Assembly (NCBI RefSeq): GCF_025685605.1
Contig: NZ_JAGTUT010000001.1
Location: 2,976,001 to 3,040,000, forward strand
From: Granulicella arctica
GTDB taxonomy: Bacteria > Acidobacteriota > Terriglobia > Terriglobales > Acidobacteriaceae
Reading direction: 5' to 3'
DNA: 64,000 bases
Shown piece after piece: positions 45,696 through 53,869 of the stretch. A program made the position numbers and the translations under genes. The notes below the pieces were generated by a model. It saw only the letters and a program-made list of their open reading frames with translations, searched no databases and was not told where the DNA came from. Position 1 is the stretch's first letter. Every line of letters starts with the position of its first letter.

Positions 45696-45956
45696 CTACA
45701 GGTTGCGCGCCCGGTTACCGGTAACGAGCCGCAGGAGAAGCGTAAGCAGTACAGCGCCGATGACAGCAACGAAGATGGTATAGATCAAGCCACCAGATCC
45801 TGCGTAGCCCAGATGCTGCATGATAAAACCGCCGACCACGGCCCCGATGATGCCGACGATGATATCCCCAACGGCGCCAAAACCAGAACCCTTCATAAGC
45901 TTGCCGGTAAGAAACCCTGCAATCAGACCTACGACAATCCACCAGATAATAAACAT
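45696..45956 (-). CDS. GlsB/YeaQ/YmgE-family small membrane protein
   Basis: 86 residues from ATG 45956 with GGAGGTGCTTAC upstream. Three glycine-rich membrane helices: IIWWIVVGLIAGFLTGKLMK, GFGAVGDIIVGIIGAVVGGF and TIFVAVIGAVLLTLLLRLV. This is the transglycosylase-associated/GlsB family, small inner-membrane proteins induced by general stress. A perfect terminator follows. Together with the glycine-zipper and BON genes upstream on the same strand it forms a stress-gene group. Confidence 0.9.
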   Translation of the reverse strand: MFIIWWIVVGLIAGFLTGKLMKGSGFGAVGDIIVGIIGAVVGGFIMQHLGYAGSGGLIYTIFVAVIGAVLLTLLLRLVTGNRARNL

Positions 45957-46092
45957 GTAAGCACCTCCAGTGCTTTGGTTGGGTTAGAAACGGATGCAGC
46001 CAGTTGCCGAGTGAGCATGATTCAGACGCGGACAGTCACCATGTTGACGCAAACGACACCGCCAACATCAAGGAAGAAAGCAAACTGAAAAG

Positions 46093-46692
46093 CTAGTACG
46101 TTCTGGTTGACGTGGAGTGCACGGTGTGGGCGACGTCACTCGCTTCACCTGTGTTGTCGGTGTGGGTGCTCACTGCTTTTTCTCCGGAAGACGCAATATC
46201 CTCGCCGCCTGCGGCCTTCAGCACGTCCTTGGCGCGGGAGATCTCTTCGGAACTCTCGCAATGTACGGACACCAAGATTCCGCCGTCGTTGACCCGCCCT
46301 TCATAGCGCTTGGCCTCATACTCTGGAATGCCCATCCCGACCAGCGCGCCCACCAGGCCGCCGACTGCGCCACCAATCCCGAGACCGGCAAGCGCGCCCA
46401 TAATCGGACCCGCTGCGATCAGCGGACCAACGCCAGGAATGGCAAGGGCTCCGATTCCGGCCAGAAGACCGAGCGTGCCGCCCAGGGTGCCGCCGCCCAG
46501 CACGCCGACCGTAGTGCCTTCGGGAGCCTTGGTATTCTTCTCCGCAGCAAAGTCTTTGGAGCCCTGCTTGTCAGCCATTAGGACAGAAACGTCATCGTTC
46601 GAAAAGCCTGCGGCGTGCAGGCGGTCCACTGCTGCTTCCGCTGCACTGTGAGAGGGGAAGATACCGAATGCTGCTGTGTTTTTACCTGCCAT
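46093..46692 (-). CDS. General-stress-type protein with a glycine-zipper region
   Basis: 199 residues from ATG 46692 (GGAGAAACTCCC region upstream). The N-terminal 45 residues (AFGIFPSHSAAEAAVDRLHA, AGFSNDDVSVLM) match the YflT/general-stress-protein-17M module. The centre is a long Gly-Ala-rich hydrophobic zipper (LAGIGALAIPGVGPLIAAGP and repeats), which may insert in a membrane. The C-terminus has a second small domain (GGILVSVHCESSEEISRAKD) and a Ser/Thr-rich tail. Function unknown; its position with GlsB and BON genes points to stress. Confidence 0.75.
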   Translation of the reverse strand: MAGKNTAAFGIFPSHSAAEAAVDRLHAAGFSNDDVSVLMADKQGSKDFAAEKNTKAPEGTTVGVLGGGTLGGTLGLLAGIGALAIPGVGPLIAAGPIMGALAGLGIGGAVGGLVGALVGMGIPEYEAKRYEGRVNDGGILVSVHCESSEEISRAKDVLKAAGGEDIASSGEKAVSTHTDNTGEASDVAHTVHSTSTRTY

Positions 46693-46750
46693 GGGAGTTT
46701 CTCCTTTTGCTCGAGTGAGTAATGCGCTGTAGGTGCGTTGACCGTGCTGC

Positions 46751-47134
46751 TTATTGCTTGACCGTAAGCTGATCCGTCACCTTGTCCTGACCCGCGATCG
46801 TTTCGGCCTTGGCGACAACGCTTTGCTTTTCAGCCGCGGAGTGAACTGGTCCCATAAGGGTGACGGCGCCACCGCTCACAATCACCTTGACGTTGTGGGC
46901 GTACTTGGAGAGGGAGTGGTCAGAGACGAGGGCATGCCGAATCTTCGCAGTCATGGTTCGGTCCGCAGCATTGTCTTTCTGCTGATCGGCTGTTTGTGAC
47001 TGGTTCTGCGCGCGGTTGTTCGCAGAGTTATCGGGCATGGCCTGAGTTTGAGATAGAGCATGCGGAAGCACGCTCAACGGGAGCAGAAGGACGCTTGCAA
47101 AGACCCATTTGGGTGGTTGTGTAGTAGGGGACAT
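46751..47134 (-). CDS. BON-domain exported protein
   Basis: 127 residues from ATG 47134. Signal peptide (WVFASVLLLPLSVLPHALSQ), a Gln/Asn-rich linker, then one BON domain: MTAKIRHALVSDHSLSKYAH, VKVIVSGGAVTLMGPVHSAA, VVAKAETIAGQDKVTDQLTV. BON domains bind membranes or osmotic-shock-related partners (OsmY-like). Lies 58 bp upstream of the glycine-zipper gene on the same strand, so co-transcription is plausible. Confidence 0.8.
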   Translation of the reverse strand: MSPTTQPPKWVFASVLLLPLSVLPHALSQTQAMPDNSANNRAQNQSQTADQQKDNAADRTMTAKIRHALVSDHSLSKYAHNVKVIVSGGAVTLMGPVHSAAEKQSVVAKAETIAGQDKVTDQLTVKQ

Positions 47135-47400
47135 AGAACCTCTCGCAAAGATTTAGAACGTCGCTGCCTTGGATTTGCAGGCGAAGTTCGCACCAAGGTT
47201 TGATTTTGGAGATAGCCACCGGACAAATGCTCAGAGGCTATCGAGAGCGCGAAACTGCACACTGCAACAACTCATGAGCTTTATGGTTTTGGCTCCCGGG
47301 GGACCGGAAGAAGGTGAGGACAGCGCAGCGTCGCGTTCGGGTCGATACCTGCAGCGTATGCGCACCTATTGAGTTGCCAGGTCCTTCATACTCGTTGCCC

Positions 47401-47424
47401 GTTATGTCAAATATTTGACATAAC
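47401..47424. promoter_or_regulatory. Perfect 24-bp palindrome, Crp/Fnr-type site
   Basis: GTTATGTCAAAT followed at once by its exact complement ATTTGACATAAC. It contains TGTCA-N6-TGACA, a one-base variant (in each half) of the Crp consensus TGTGA-N6-TCACA. It lies 157 bp upstream of the Crp/Fnr-family start at 47581, and about 270 bp upstream of the divergent BON gene start. Confidence 0.65.
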
Positions 47425-47427
47425 GGT

Positions 47428-47447
47428 TATGACCTATATTTGTCATA
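47428..47447. promoter_or_regulatory. Second inverted repeat next to the palindrome
   Basis: TATGAC (47428-47433), 8 nt, GTCATA (47442-47447). Same TGAC/GTCA core in opposite spacing, 3 bp from the first site; possible second binding site or promoter element. Confidence 0.45.
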
Positions 47448-47580
47448 TGGAAACTGAAACCCGAAGCCAGCTAAGCCATCCTGCTACAACATTCGCCCGT
47501 TCGTAACATCTAAACCGTTACTCAGTGTGTAAGCGTCCCGCCGCTTGCACCAGACTCGAACCTGGTTTGAACAAGGATCT

Positions 47581-48276
47581 ATGCCTAAGCCCCATCCAAA
47601 TCGTTTTCTTGCCGCCATCTCCTCCAAGAGCAGGAAACATCTGCTGTCTACTTCGTCTGAAATTGAATTGACAACCAAGACTGTGCTGCACGAGTCGCAC
47701 ACTCGGCCTTCGCACGCGTTCTTTCTCACTTCGGGTCTGGCTTCCGTTCTTGCGGTGACCACGGTCGGATTAGCGTCGGAAGTTGGCGTCATAGGCCGCG
47801 GGGGTTTCACGGGAAGTCTGCACCTCATCGGGCCGGTAGATACTCCGACACACTGTCGCATGCAGCTTGCCGGAGCGGCCGTGCAGATCCCCTTCGAGCA
47901 TCTCCAGAAGGCATTTCATCAGGACGACGATCTCCATCGGCACATCCTCGAGTTTGTCCAGGTGCATACACATATTCTGAGCCAAGTAGCAGGGTGTCAC
48001 TCCATCCATGGAGCCTCGCAGCGCCTTACGCGCTGGCTCCTGACCGCACAAGATCTTACCGAGTCATCAACGATCGATATTACCCAGGAGGTCTTGAGCG
48101 AGATCCTCGGCACCAAACGTGTAACGATCGCAGCGGCGGCGGGCGGGCTGCAGCGAGACAAATTAATCGAGTATCGGCGCGGACATATCCATATCGTAAA
48201 CCGCAAAGGACTGGAAGCGGTAGCTTGCGACTGTTACGCGACCGTCAAGGAGCTTCATGAGGGTTTATACCTGTAA
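47581..48276 (+). CDS. Crp/Fnr-family transcriptional regulator
   Basis: 231 residues from ATG 47581 with AAGGATCT upstream. The N-terminal cyclic-nucleotide-binding-like barrel starts FLAAISSKSRKHLLSTSSEI and includes FFLTSGLASVLAVTT and GFTGSLHLIGPVDTP (shortened PBC region), then the dimer helix QVHTHILSQVAGCHSIHGAS. The C-terminal winged helix is TRWLLTAQDLTESSTIDITQ, EVLSEILGTKRVTIAAAAGG (recognition helix) and KLIEYRRGHIHIVNRKGLEA. No FeS cysteines of FNR are present. The PRGE-type cAMP pocket is not clear, so the ligand is unknown. The two upstream inverted repeats suggest autoregulation. Confidence 0.85.
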   Translation: MPKPHPNRFLAAISSKSRKHLLSTSSEIELTTKTVLHESHTRPSHAFFLTSGLASVLAVTTVGLASEVGVIGRGGFTGSLHLIGPVDTPTHCRMQLAGAAVQIPFEHLQKAFHQDDDLHRHILEFVQVHTHILSQVAGCHSIHGASQRLTRWLLTAQDLTESSTIDITQEVLSEILGTKRVTIAAAAGGLQRDKLIEYRRGHIHIVNRKGLEAVACDCYATVKELHEGLYL

Positions 48277-49440
48277 GCAGCGGCTGATGATGGTCGGCGA
48301 AGATGCCATCGTCTCTTCGACTACTTGAACCAGGGATGCTGACTCCGGCTCTTGGGTGCGCCTAGATAGAGCACCTCTCACTGGGCTGTGAGATCAAAAT
48401 TGGCGAGCGCATTTGCGATTTAGCATCAAACAAGGAACTATCCAGCTGCGCGCGCGTTTCTCCGGAAAGTATTCCGGTGCGTCTTGCGCGATCCGCCGAG
48501 AATCAGGGTGTGAGTTCTCAGCTTCGCAAGAGTTTCGCGATCAAACCTGCAACTGTATCCGGCTGATCAAGCCATGTCAGTGTCCGGCGTTCGACACAAC
48601 CTGCGCCCACCCGTGAGGCATGGATTGCGCCATGTCCCTCGCATGCGACGGAGGTCCTAAGCTGTCTTTTTCACCCAGATGAGCAGCGTAGGCATGGAAA
48701 GCTTCGGTAGCTCTGGCCGCAGGCTGTACGTCAACGTGGATCGCCCGCGCGTGAAGTGACGGTCTCCAAGGAGAGTGAGCCAGCTTTCTGTCGCCCCCGG
48801 GATCTCCGAAGCGGCCCTGCAGCAATCAAGATATGCAGAAGAAAGGCGCTCTTTCTGTGCGACCAGAATTCTTTGAAGCCTTCACACGTGGCAGAAACGC
48901 TAGGCTTCATCACCGTGGCATACATCAGGTCGTTCAGACCGCATAACACGAGCGGACGATTGCTTGACGCTTGAGCAAGAGGATCTGCAGAAGGTCTGCA
49001 GGAGCAATGGCGTAAGTCGTGATGACCGTACTGCTCAAACACCGCACTACAAGGTCCTTCTGCAATATTGTCTCGAGGCTTCATTAGACACAACTTGATT
49101 CCGGACTTAAAACCATTTGCCGAATAAACTTCAATGCAGATCCGGTTATGGCACTGCGTAGGAAGCCCCTTCAATGCTGACGCCATGATCGCAACCTGTG
49201 TTGATCTAGGAACCGCCGCAAACGGCGCGCTGAACGAGTGGACGGGGCGATTTGTACGCATCGAGATCACAGCAGACGAGAAGCGCGCTGGTGGGTACTT
49301 ACCCGCGCAACCCCAAATGAATCAGGGGAACTTTTCTGCGTCCATCCCGTATGGAGGAGCAAACCCAGCATCGTCGACTTGCAGCCATCAGCATCAATCT
49401 TCACAAGTGGCCACTCGATACAGAACATCATGAGGTCATC
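48277..49440. other. 1.2-kb stretch without a credible gene
   Basis: A minus-strand frame at 48731-49270 is Cys/Ser/His-rich and shows no family pattern; other frames are short. I see nothing I would annotate. GAGGTCATC at its end is the ribosome site of the next gene. Confidence 0.4.
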
Positions 49441-50163
49441 ATGGATTCGAATGCCCCGCATGAAAGGATAGCCGGACTCAGCCTTCGGGGAGCAGCACTT
49501 GTCGCCGGTCTGGCGTACCTGCTGAATCCCTTCCTGTTTGCAGAATCTTACGCCATGCCTAGGCTTGTTGTGGCCGATCCAGTGCGAACTCTTGCGAATC
49601 TCCAGGCTCATCCGCACCTGTTCGGTGCTGCCGTACTGGCATATTTCGGACAACTGCTGGGCGATGTTGTCATGGCTTGGGGACTTTATGTTCTCCTTGC
49701 TCCCGTTCATCGTGCGCTGTCGCTGCTCGCATCCTGGCTACAACTCATCTACGCAGCCATGGCGCTGGCTGCCTTGGTAAACCTTGCACTCGCCTATCGA
49801 CTGCTGTTCGTGCCAGACTACGCAGGTCTGTTGGCACCGGGCGCATTGGCCGTCCAGGTGCGAATGCTCATCGGCGGATACCGCGCAGGATGGAGCCTTT
49901 CTCTCGTGCTGTTTGGCTTGCACCTTGTCGTTGTCGGTTTCCTGTTTGCCCGTTCGACTTATCTTCCTCGCTGGTTGGGATGGATCCTTATTGCGGATGG
50001 TCTGGCGTGGGTAGTCGACCGCCTGACCGAATATGTTGCGCCCACTGCGTCGATTGGTTTCCTGAATATCTTCTTTATTGGAGAGGTGATCCTGATGGTG
50101 TGGCTCCTGGGCTGGGGATCGAGGCCAGCGGAGCCTGAAGTTCGATCATCATTGCTGCAGTGA
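49441..50163 (+). CDS. DUF4386-family membrane protein
   Basis: 240 residues from ATG 49441 (GAGGTCATC upstream; an in-frame ATG at 49351 has none). Six hydrophobic segments, among them LRGAALVAGLAYLLNPFLFA, FGAAVLAYFGQLLGDVVMAW, LIYAAMALAALVNLALAYRL and FLNIFFIGEVILMVWLLG, with the family loop FARSTYLPRWLGWILIADGL. DUF4386 proteins are polytopic inner-membrane proteins of unknown function. It stands alone, with gene-free DNA upstream and the convergent peptidase gene 205 bp downstream. Confidence 0.75.
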   Translation: MDSNAPHERIAGLSLRGAALVAGLAYLLNPFLFAESYAMPRLVVADPVRTLANLQAHPHLFGAAVLAYFGQLLGDVVMAWGLYVLLAPVHRALSLLASWLQLIYAAMALAALVNLALAYRLLFVPDYAGLLAPGALAVQVRMLIGGYRAGWSLSLVLFGLHLVVVGFLFARSTYLPRWLGWILIADGLAWVVDRLTEYVAPTASIGFLNIFFIGEVILMVWLLGWGSRPAEPEVRSSLLQ

Positions 50164-50368
50164 CACGGAGATTCGTTCCACGGGAGAGCTTCGGGACCAT
50201 GTAGACAGAATGGTGCTGAGAAGTCGGCCCATCGTCAGCGATCAATCAGATCAGTGAGCACACTGGCGATTCGCGCTCCTCGAGCTCGCAACTGGCGAGA
50301 AGAGCGTTGAGGAGGATTAATCTGCGTTCCCGAGAGTTACCTATTCAATGCGTGTACCAACGCTGTCT

Positions 50369-52273
50369 CTACCTAGGCAAAAGAATGTTCGTAGTCAGAA
50401 GGTCCGGTTTCCCGTTCCTGACCAATGCAGCATATTTTTCCCCGCCATGGTACGGAATCTTGTACACATGTGTTTCATCATCCCTGGATGCCTCCAGGAC
50501 AATCAGGTCATTGCTTGTCAGCGAGGCATGCACTGCTGCTGTGAGCTCGTCTGCGTTATAAGGTTTGCCATTTACCTGGGTCAGCTTATCGCCTGGGCCA
50601 AGCCCTGCCGTGTACGCCGGGCTGTCGATCCAAACGTCCAGCAGAGTGCCGTCTGCCATGGCCTGCAGGCCGAGTGAATGGTACAACTCAGCCACATGCG
50701 ACACCTTGATGAAGTCCGCTTCAGCCGGGGTCATTGTGTCCTTGTAGACGTAGCTGTAGCCGCTGGCTTCAAGTCCTCCGGTGAGTGATGTCATATCGAG
50801 TGCGTTCAGGCGTCCTTGCCAAAATCCCTGCCAGTCAAAGGGTGCAATTGCATTCAGTGCCTGGAGAAGGTCGGCTAACGTGTACGGAAGAACCCCTGGG
50901 CCAGTATCTCTTGAGAACGAGTTCGCCACTGGCGGAGCAAAGAAAAGGGCTGCGAAATCATCCAGAGATTTCTTGCCATGTGTAAGTTCCCGAATCTTTG
51001 CGTCGGCTTCCAGCCAGAGAAGTGTACCGGCGTAATAGTAGTCCTGGCTGAGTCGCCAGCTAGCCCAGGCGGAATCGTTACCGCGCAGGATCGCAGAGGC
51101 ATCGGCTGTGTCCTGAACAGACCGCCATCGACGTCCCGGTTTGTCGACCTGAAACGCCTCATAGTCGAACGCACCTACAGTCTGTTCGGGCGTCCGGAAT
51201 CCAGCGCGTGCGGTTAGCACGTTGCCGTAATACTGCGTAAAGCCTTCATAAGCCCAAATAAGGTCGTTTTGCATCGGCGTGTTATCGTTCGCGGTCGCTT
51301 CGCCAGCCGGACGGCGATATTTCCCGCACCACGAGTGGGTGAACTCGTGCGGCAGCAGCGAGCCGACGACGCCAGCATTTGCGACATCAGACATGTCGAG
51401 GCTGCTGACGATGTAATCGGCTGATTGCGTGTGTTCCGCACTGTCGCCATGCAGGTGTGGAGATGCGCCCACAAGGAAGTCGTAGTGCTCGTAATGATGA
51501 CCTACGAACAGCTTCGTGGCCTGCTGAACCAACGCTGTCATCTTGGCCAGAAAAGCAGGTTGGAGGTCCAGATCGGCGTCTTTGTCTGAGCAAACGTCAA
51601 GCGTATGGACTGGATGGATCTCGGGTGCGATCGGGTACTGACGGCAATGATCCCCGGCAAGGATGGGAGAATCGATCAGCTGTTCCATCGATACTTTTTG
51701 GAACGTGGTGTCTGGCCCGTTGAGCGACGGTGCGGCGTATCCATCGGCACGCAAAGCTGTCGCGGCCTTCCAACCGGTCGGCAAGTGAATCTCCGTCACG
51801 ACAGGCGTGTCATGCAGCGGTCGATCGCTGGGGTACAGCACCACTTCGCTTGGCTCGACCATGACAACATGTGAGCTCGTGTGATTGGTGCCGATGGTGT
51901 TTGCCCGACTGGGAACCTCAAGGATGTCGTACGAAGCAATAAGGAGAGAGATGTCTTTGGGAATAACAACATGGAACTTGTAAGAGTCTGAAAGGTCGCG
52001 ACGCCACGGCATCGGTTCTCCGCCCGCAGAACGAGCGCGAAAGACAAGACCGGCAAGGTTATCGATGGGCCCTCCGGGAAGCTCCTGACTTGGAATCCAT
52101 TCCGGATAGGAGAACGTGTTCGCCCCAGGATGCACTGGAACCTGCTCTGTCACATGGATGATTCGCCGCGGAGCGTCGGTCATGTCGATGCGGATATGCA
52201 TCGTTATTTGCCCTGGGCAGGCGAGTGCCATCGAGAGAAGAACATTTATAGCTAGAACAAAGCGTACAGACAT
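50369..52273 (-). CDS. Exported M61-family metallopeptidase with C-terminal PDZ
   Basis: 634 residues from ATG 52273 with GGGGAGGATG upstream and a signal peptide (FVLAINVLLSMALACPGQ). The M61 domains follow: N-terminal beta domain (IHVTEQVPVHPGANTFSYPE), catalytic HEFTHSW at about residue 310 (HExxH zinc site), and the downstream Glu in WAYEGFTQYYG at about 340, completing the gluzincin site. A helical C-terminal part (WLEADAKIRELTHGKKSLDD) leads to a PDZ domain (about 540-610: GTLLDVWIDSPAYTAGLGPG). Glycyl aminopeptidase-like enzymes of this family are periplasmic or secreted and often prefer N-terminal Gly or Ala. Single gene. Confidence 0.9.
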   Translation of the reverse strand: MSVRFVLAINVLLSMALACPGQITMHIRIDMTDAPRRIIHVTEQVPVHPGANTFSYPEWIPSQELPGGPIDNLAGLVFRARSAGGEPMPWRRDLSDSYKFHVVIPKDISLLIASYDILEVPSRANTIGTNHTSSHVVMVEPSEVVLYPSDRPLHDTPVVTEIHLPTGWKAATALRADGYAAPSLNGPDTTFQKVSMEQLIDSPILAGDHCRQYPIAPEIHPVHTLDVCSDKDADLDLQPAFLAKMTALVQQATKLFVGHHYEHYDFLVGASPHLHGDSAEHTQSADYIVSSLDMSDVANAGVVGSLLPHEFTHSWCGKYRRPAGEATANDNTPMQNDLIWAYEGFTQYYGNVLTARAGFRTPEQTVGAFDYEAFQVDKPGRRWRSVQDTADASAILRGNDSAWASWRLSQDYYYAGTLLWLEADAKIRELTHGKKSLDDFAALFFAPPVANSFSRDTGPGVLPYTLADLLQALNAIAPFDWQGFWQGRLNALDMTSLTGGLEASGYSYVYKDTMTPAEADFIKVSHVAELYHSLGLQAMADGTLLDVWIDSPAYTAGLGPGDKLTQVNGKPYNADELTAAVHASLTSNDLIVLEASRDDETHVYKIPYHGGEKYAALVRNGKPDLLTTNILLPR

Positions 52274-53311
52274 CTACATCCTCCCCATCGGGGCTGCTCG
52301 TGAGAAGAGAAGTATATATAGCCCATCAAATGTCGCACAGGCGGTAGCTTACGTCGGTAATGGGATCAACTTGTCTCACTAACGCCATTCTCAACTGACG
52401 AGAACAGACCAATGCACTCATGGACAAGCTCGGACTGTTATCGGGCAACTCTGGAGCGAAAGCAGCGGGGACACCTGGTAGCTCTCGATTTATGCGTAAA
52501 TTATCTCCGCGCCCGCCCGACCCCATTTGCATTCGGACATGTCGGTACGCCTCTGCACGCCGGCCTTCAGCGAGCGCATTCAGAGGGTTTCTGCCCATGA
52601 AAACAAACAGAGCGCCTCAGGAAGGTCTTCAAGGTGTGTCACTCGTTGTCCGGCTGATGACAAGGCCTCTCTTTACACTTCGGAGAGACAGTCCACGAAC
52701 AGCCAACGTCGACGTTTACGCCGGCTTATATAGCCGGCCATCATGTGCCGTTGCACTACATAGCAGATTAACGACACGAAAACAGCTGTTATCAAGAAGT
52801 GGTTGTACCACCTCCTTAATGACGCTTACGATGCGTCCACAGCGGCGTACAGCTCATAGATGCTACCAGGGCACCCCTACCCTTGCAGATCGCTGGTGGC
52901 GGCTTACAGAGGGTCTTACATCGCTAGCGGCACAGATCAGAGCATGCTCTGGTACTCACGCCGAAGCGGCGTCATTAGCGTGGTTTGCCTATGAGCAAGA
53001 CCATGAACCGTAAACTTAGATCCTCGAGACCACAACAGGCGTTTTTAGAGACAATACAATCCACCGCGCTAAGGCTTATAGACGCTCTTTACTGCGGTCA
53101 AAACGCATCATCGATCGCCCAACGCCACTACTTATCAGTGCACTTTCGCCTGCTGATTGCTTATACAATCTCTGCTACCTCATGCTGGCATGAGCTTGTC
53201 AGCTTGACGAAGCGCCCCCTATCTCAGAGAACAGCCAGCGTTCATGCGCATGTTCTGTGCGCAACGCTTTATAGAGCAGGCACCATGCGGATTATGAAAG
53301 CTTCCTCACTC
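52274..53311. other. 1-kb gene-poor region left of the Rep gene pair
   Basis: No accepted gene. A 6-bp hairpin GCCGGC-TTATATA-GCCGGC sits at 52720-52738. Frames on the plus strand (52420-53013 and 52985-53530) are Arg- and Ser-rich without family pattern. It may contain the left edge of the mobile element, but no att site, transposon end or tRNA is visible. Confidence 0.4.
52720..52738. other. Small inverted repeat
   Basis: GCCGGC (52720-52725), TTATATA, GCCGGC (52733-52738). Six-bp stem only; could be an operator or chance. Confidence 0.3.
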
Positions 53312-53842
53312 CTAGTGAGTCAAGTCGAGTCGATTCTCCTCTATCAACATGCGGCTTTGTTCCAAGCGTGTCCAGTTAAGCTTTTCATGCGGGCTCACCC
53401 ACGCGGTCACAGCTTCGATGGCTTCATCAAGACTCGCCACGCGCACGCAAAGGCAATCGCGCATCATCGCATGGTCATGAGGGTTGCCCTCGGGTTCCAT
53501 AGCGCAGATCACGGGGATGCCATTGTCTGATGCCCATGCAATCTCCATTACCGTTTCGATCGAGATCTCCATCGCACCCAGTACGTTGACCAAGATGGCC
53601 GCCGCTCGCAAGATATCAAACCGACTCCGACCAGTGATCGCCCGATCGGTCGAAAGAGGGAAGTCGATGGACTCAAATGATGCGTTGCTGGAAACATCGA
53701 GGTACTGCTTCGCGCGCATGGGTGAAATACCCTGCAAGTGAGGCGGGAATGATTTCATGGTGTACTCCCGCCACACGGTCATGCGTTGATAGGGAAGTCC
53801 AGAGGTCGGACCGGAGAGGTATATCGAATATGTTTGTGACAT
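53312..53842 (-). CDS. Nucleoside 2-deoxyribosyltransferase-like protein
   Basis: 176 residues from ATG 53842 (AAGGATCACCC upstream). The N-terminal YSIYLSGPTSGL is the Rossmann-type nucleotide motif of the nucleoside 2-deoxyribosyltransferase-like superfamily (PF05014/DUF4406 group). RSRFDILRAAAILVNVLG and SIETVMEIAWASDNGIPVIC correspond to the later strands with the conserved Glu of that superfamily. Many phages and plasmids carry such proteins, for base exchange on deoxynucleosides or sensing nucleotides. It lies 27 bp downstream of the Rep/ATPase fusion on the same strand, so it is its probable operon partner. Catalysis is not proven by sequence. Confidence 0.7.
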   Translation of the reverse strand: MSQTYSIYLSGPTSGLPYQRMTVWREYTMKSFPPHLQGISPMRAKQYLDVSSNASFESIDFPLSTDRAITGRSRFDILRAAAILVNVLGAMEISIETVMEIAWASDNGIPVICAMEPEGNPHDHAMMRDCLCVRVASLDEAIEAVTAWVSPHEKLNWTRLEQSRMLIEENRLDLTH

Positions 53843-53869
53843 GGGTGATCCTTGTGGTTTCAGTAGTGG

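Noticed and set aside
48731..49270. 179-codon minus-strand open frame
   Set aside because: Composition unlike a protein (many Cys, His, Ser), no start context, no similarity pattern.
52420..53013. 197-codon plus-strand open frame
   Set aside because: Repetitive Arg/Thr/Ser composition and no ribosome site; probably chance in GC-rich DNA.
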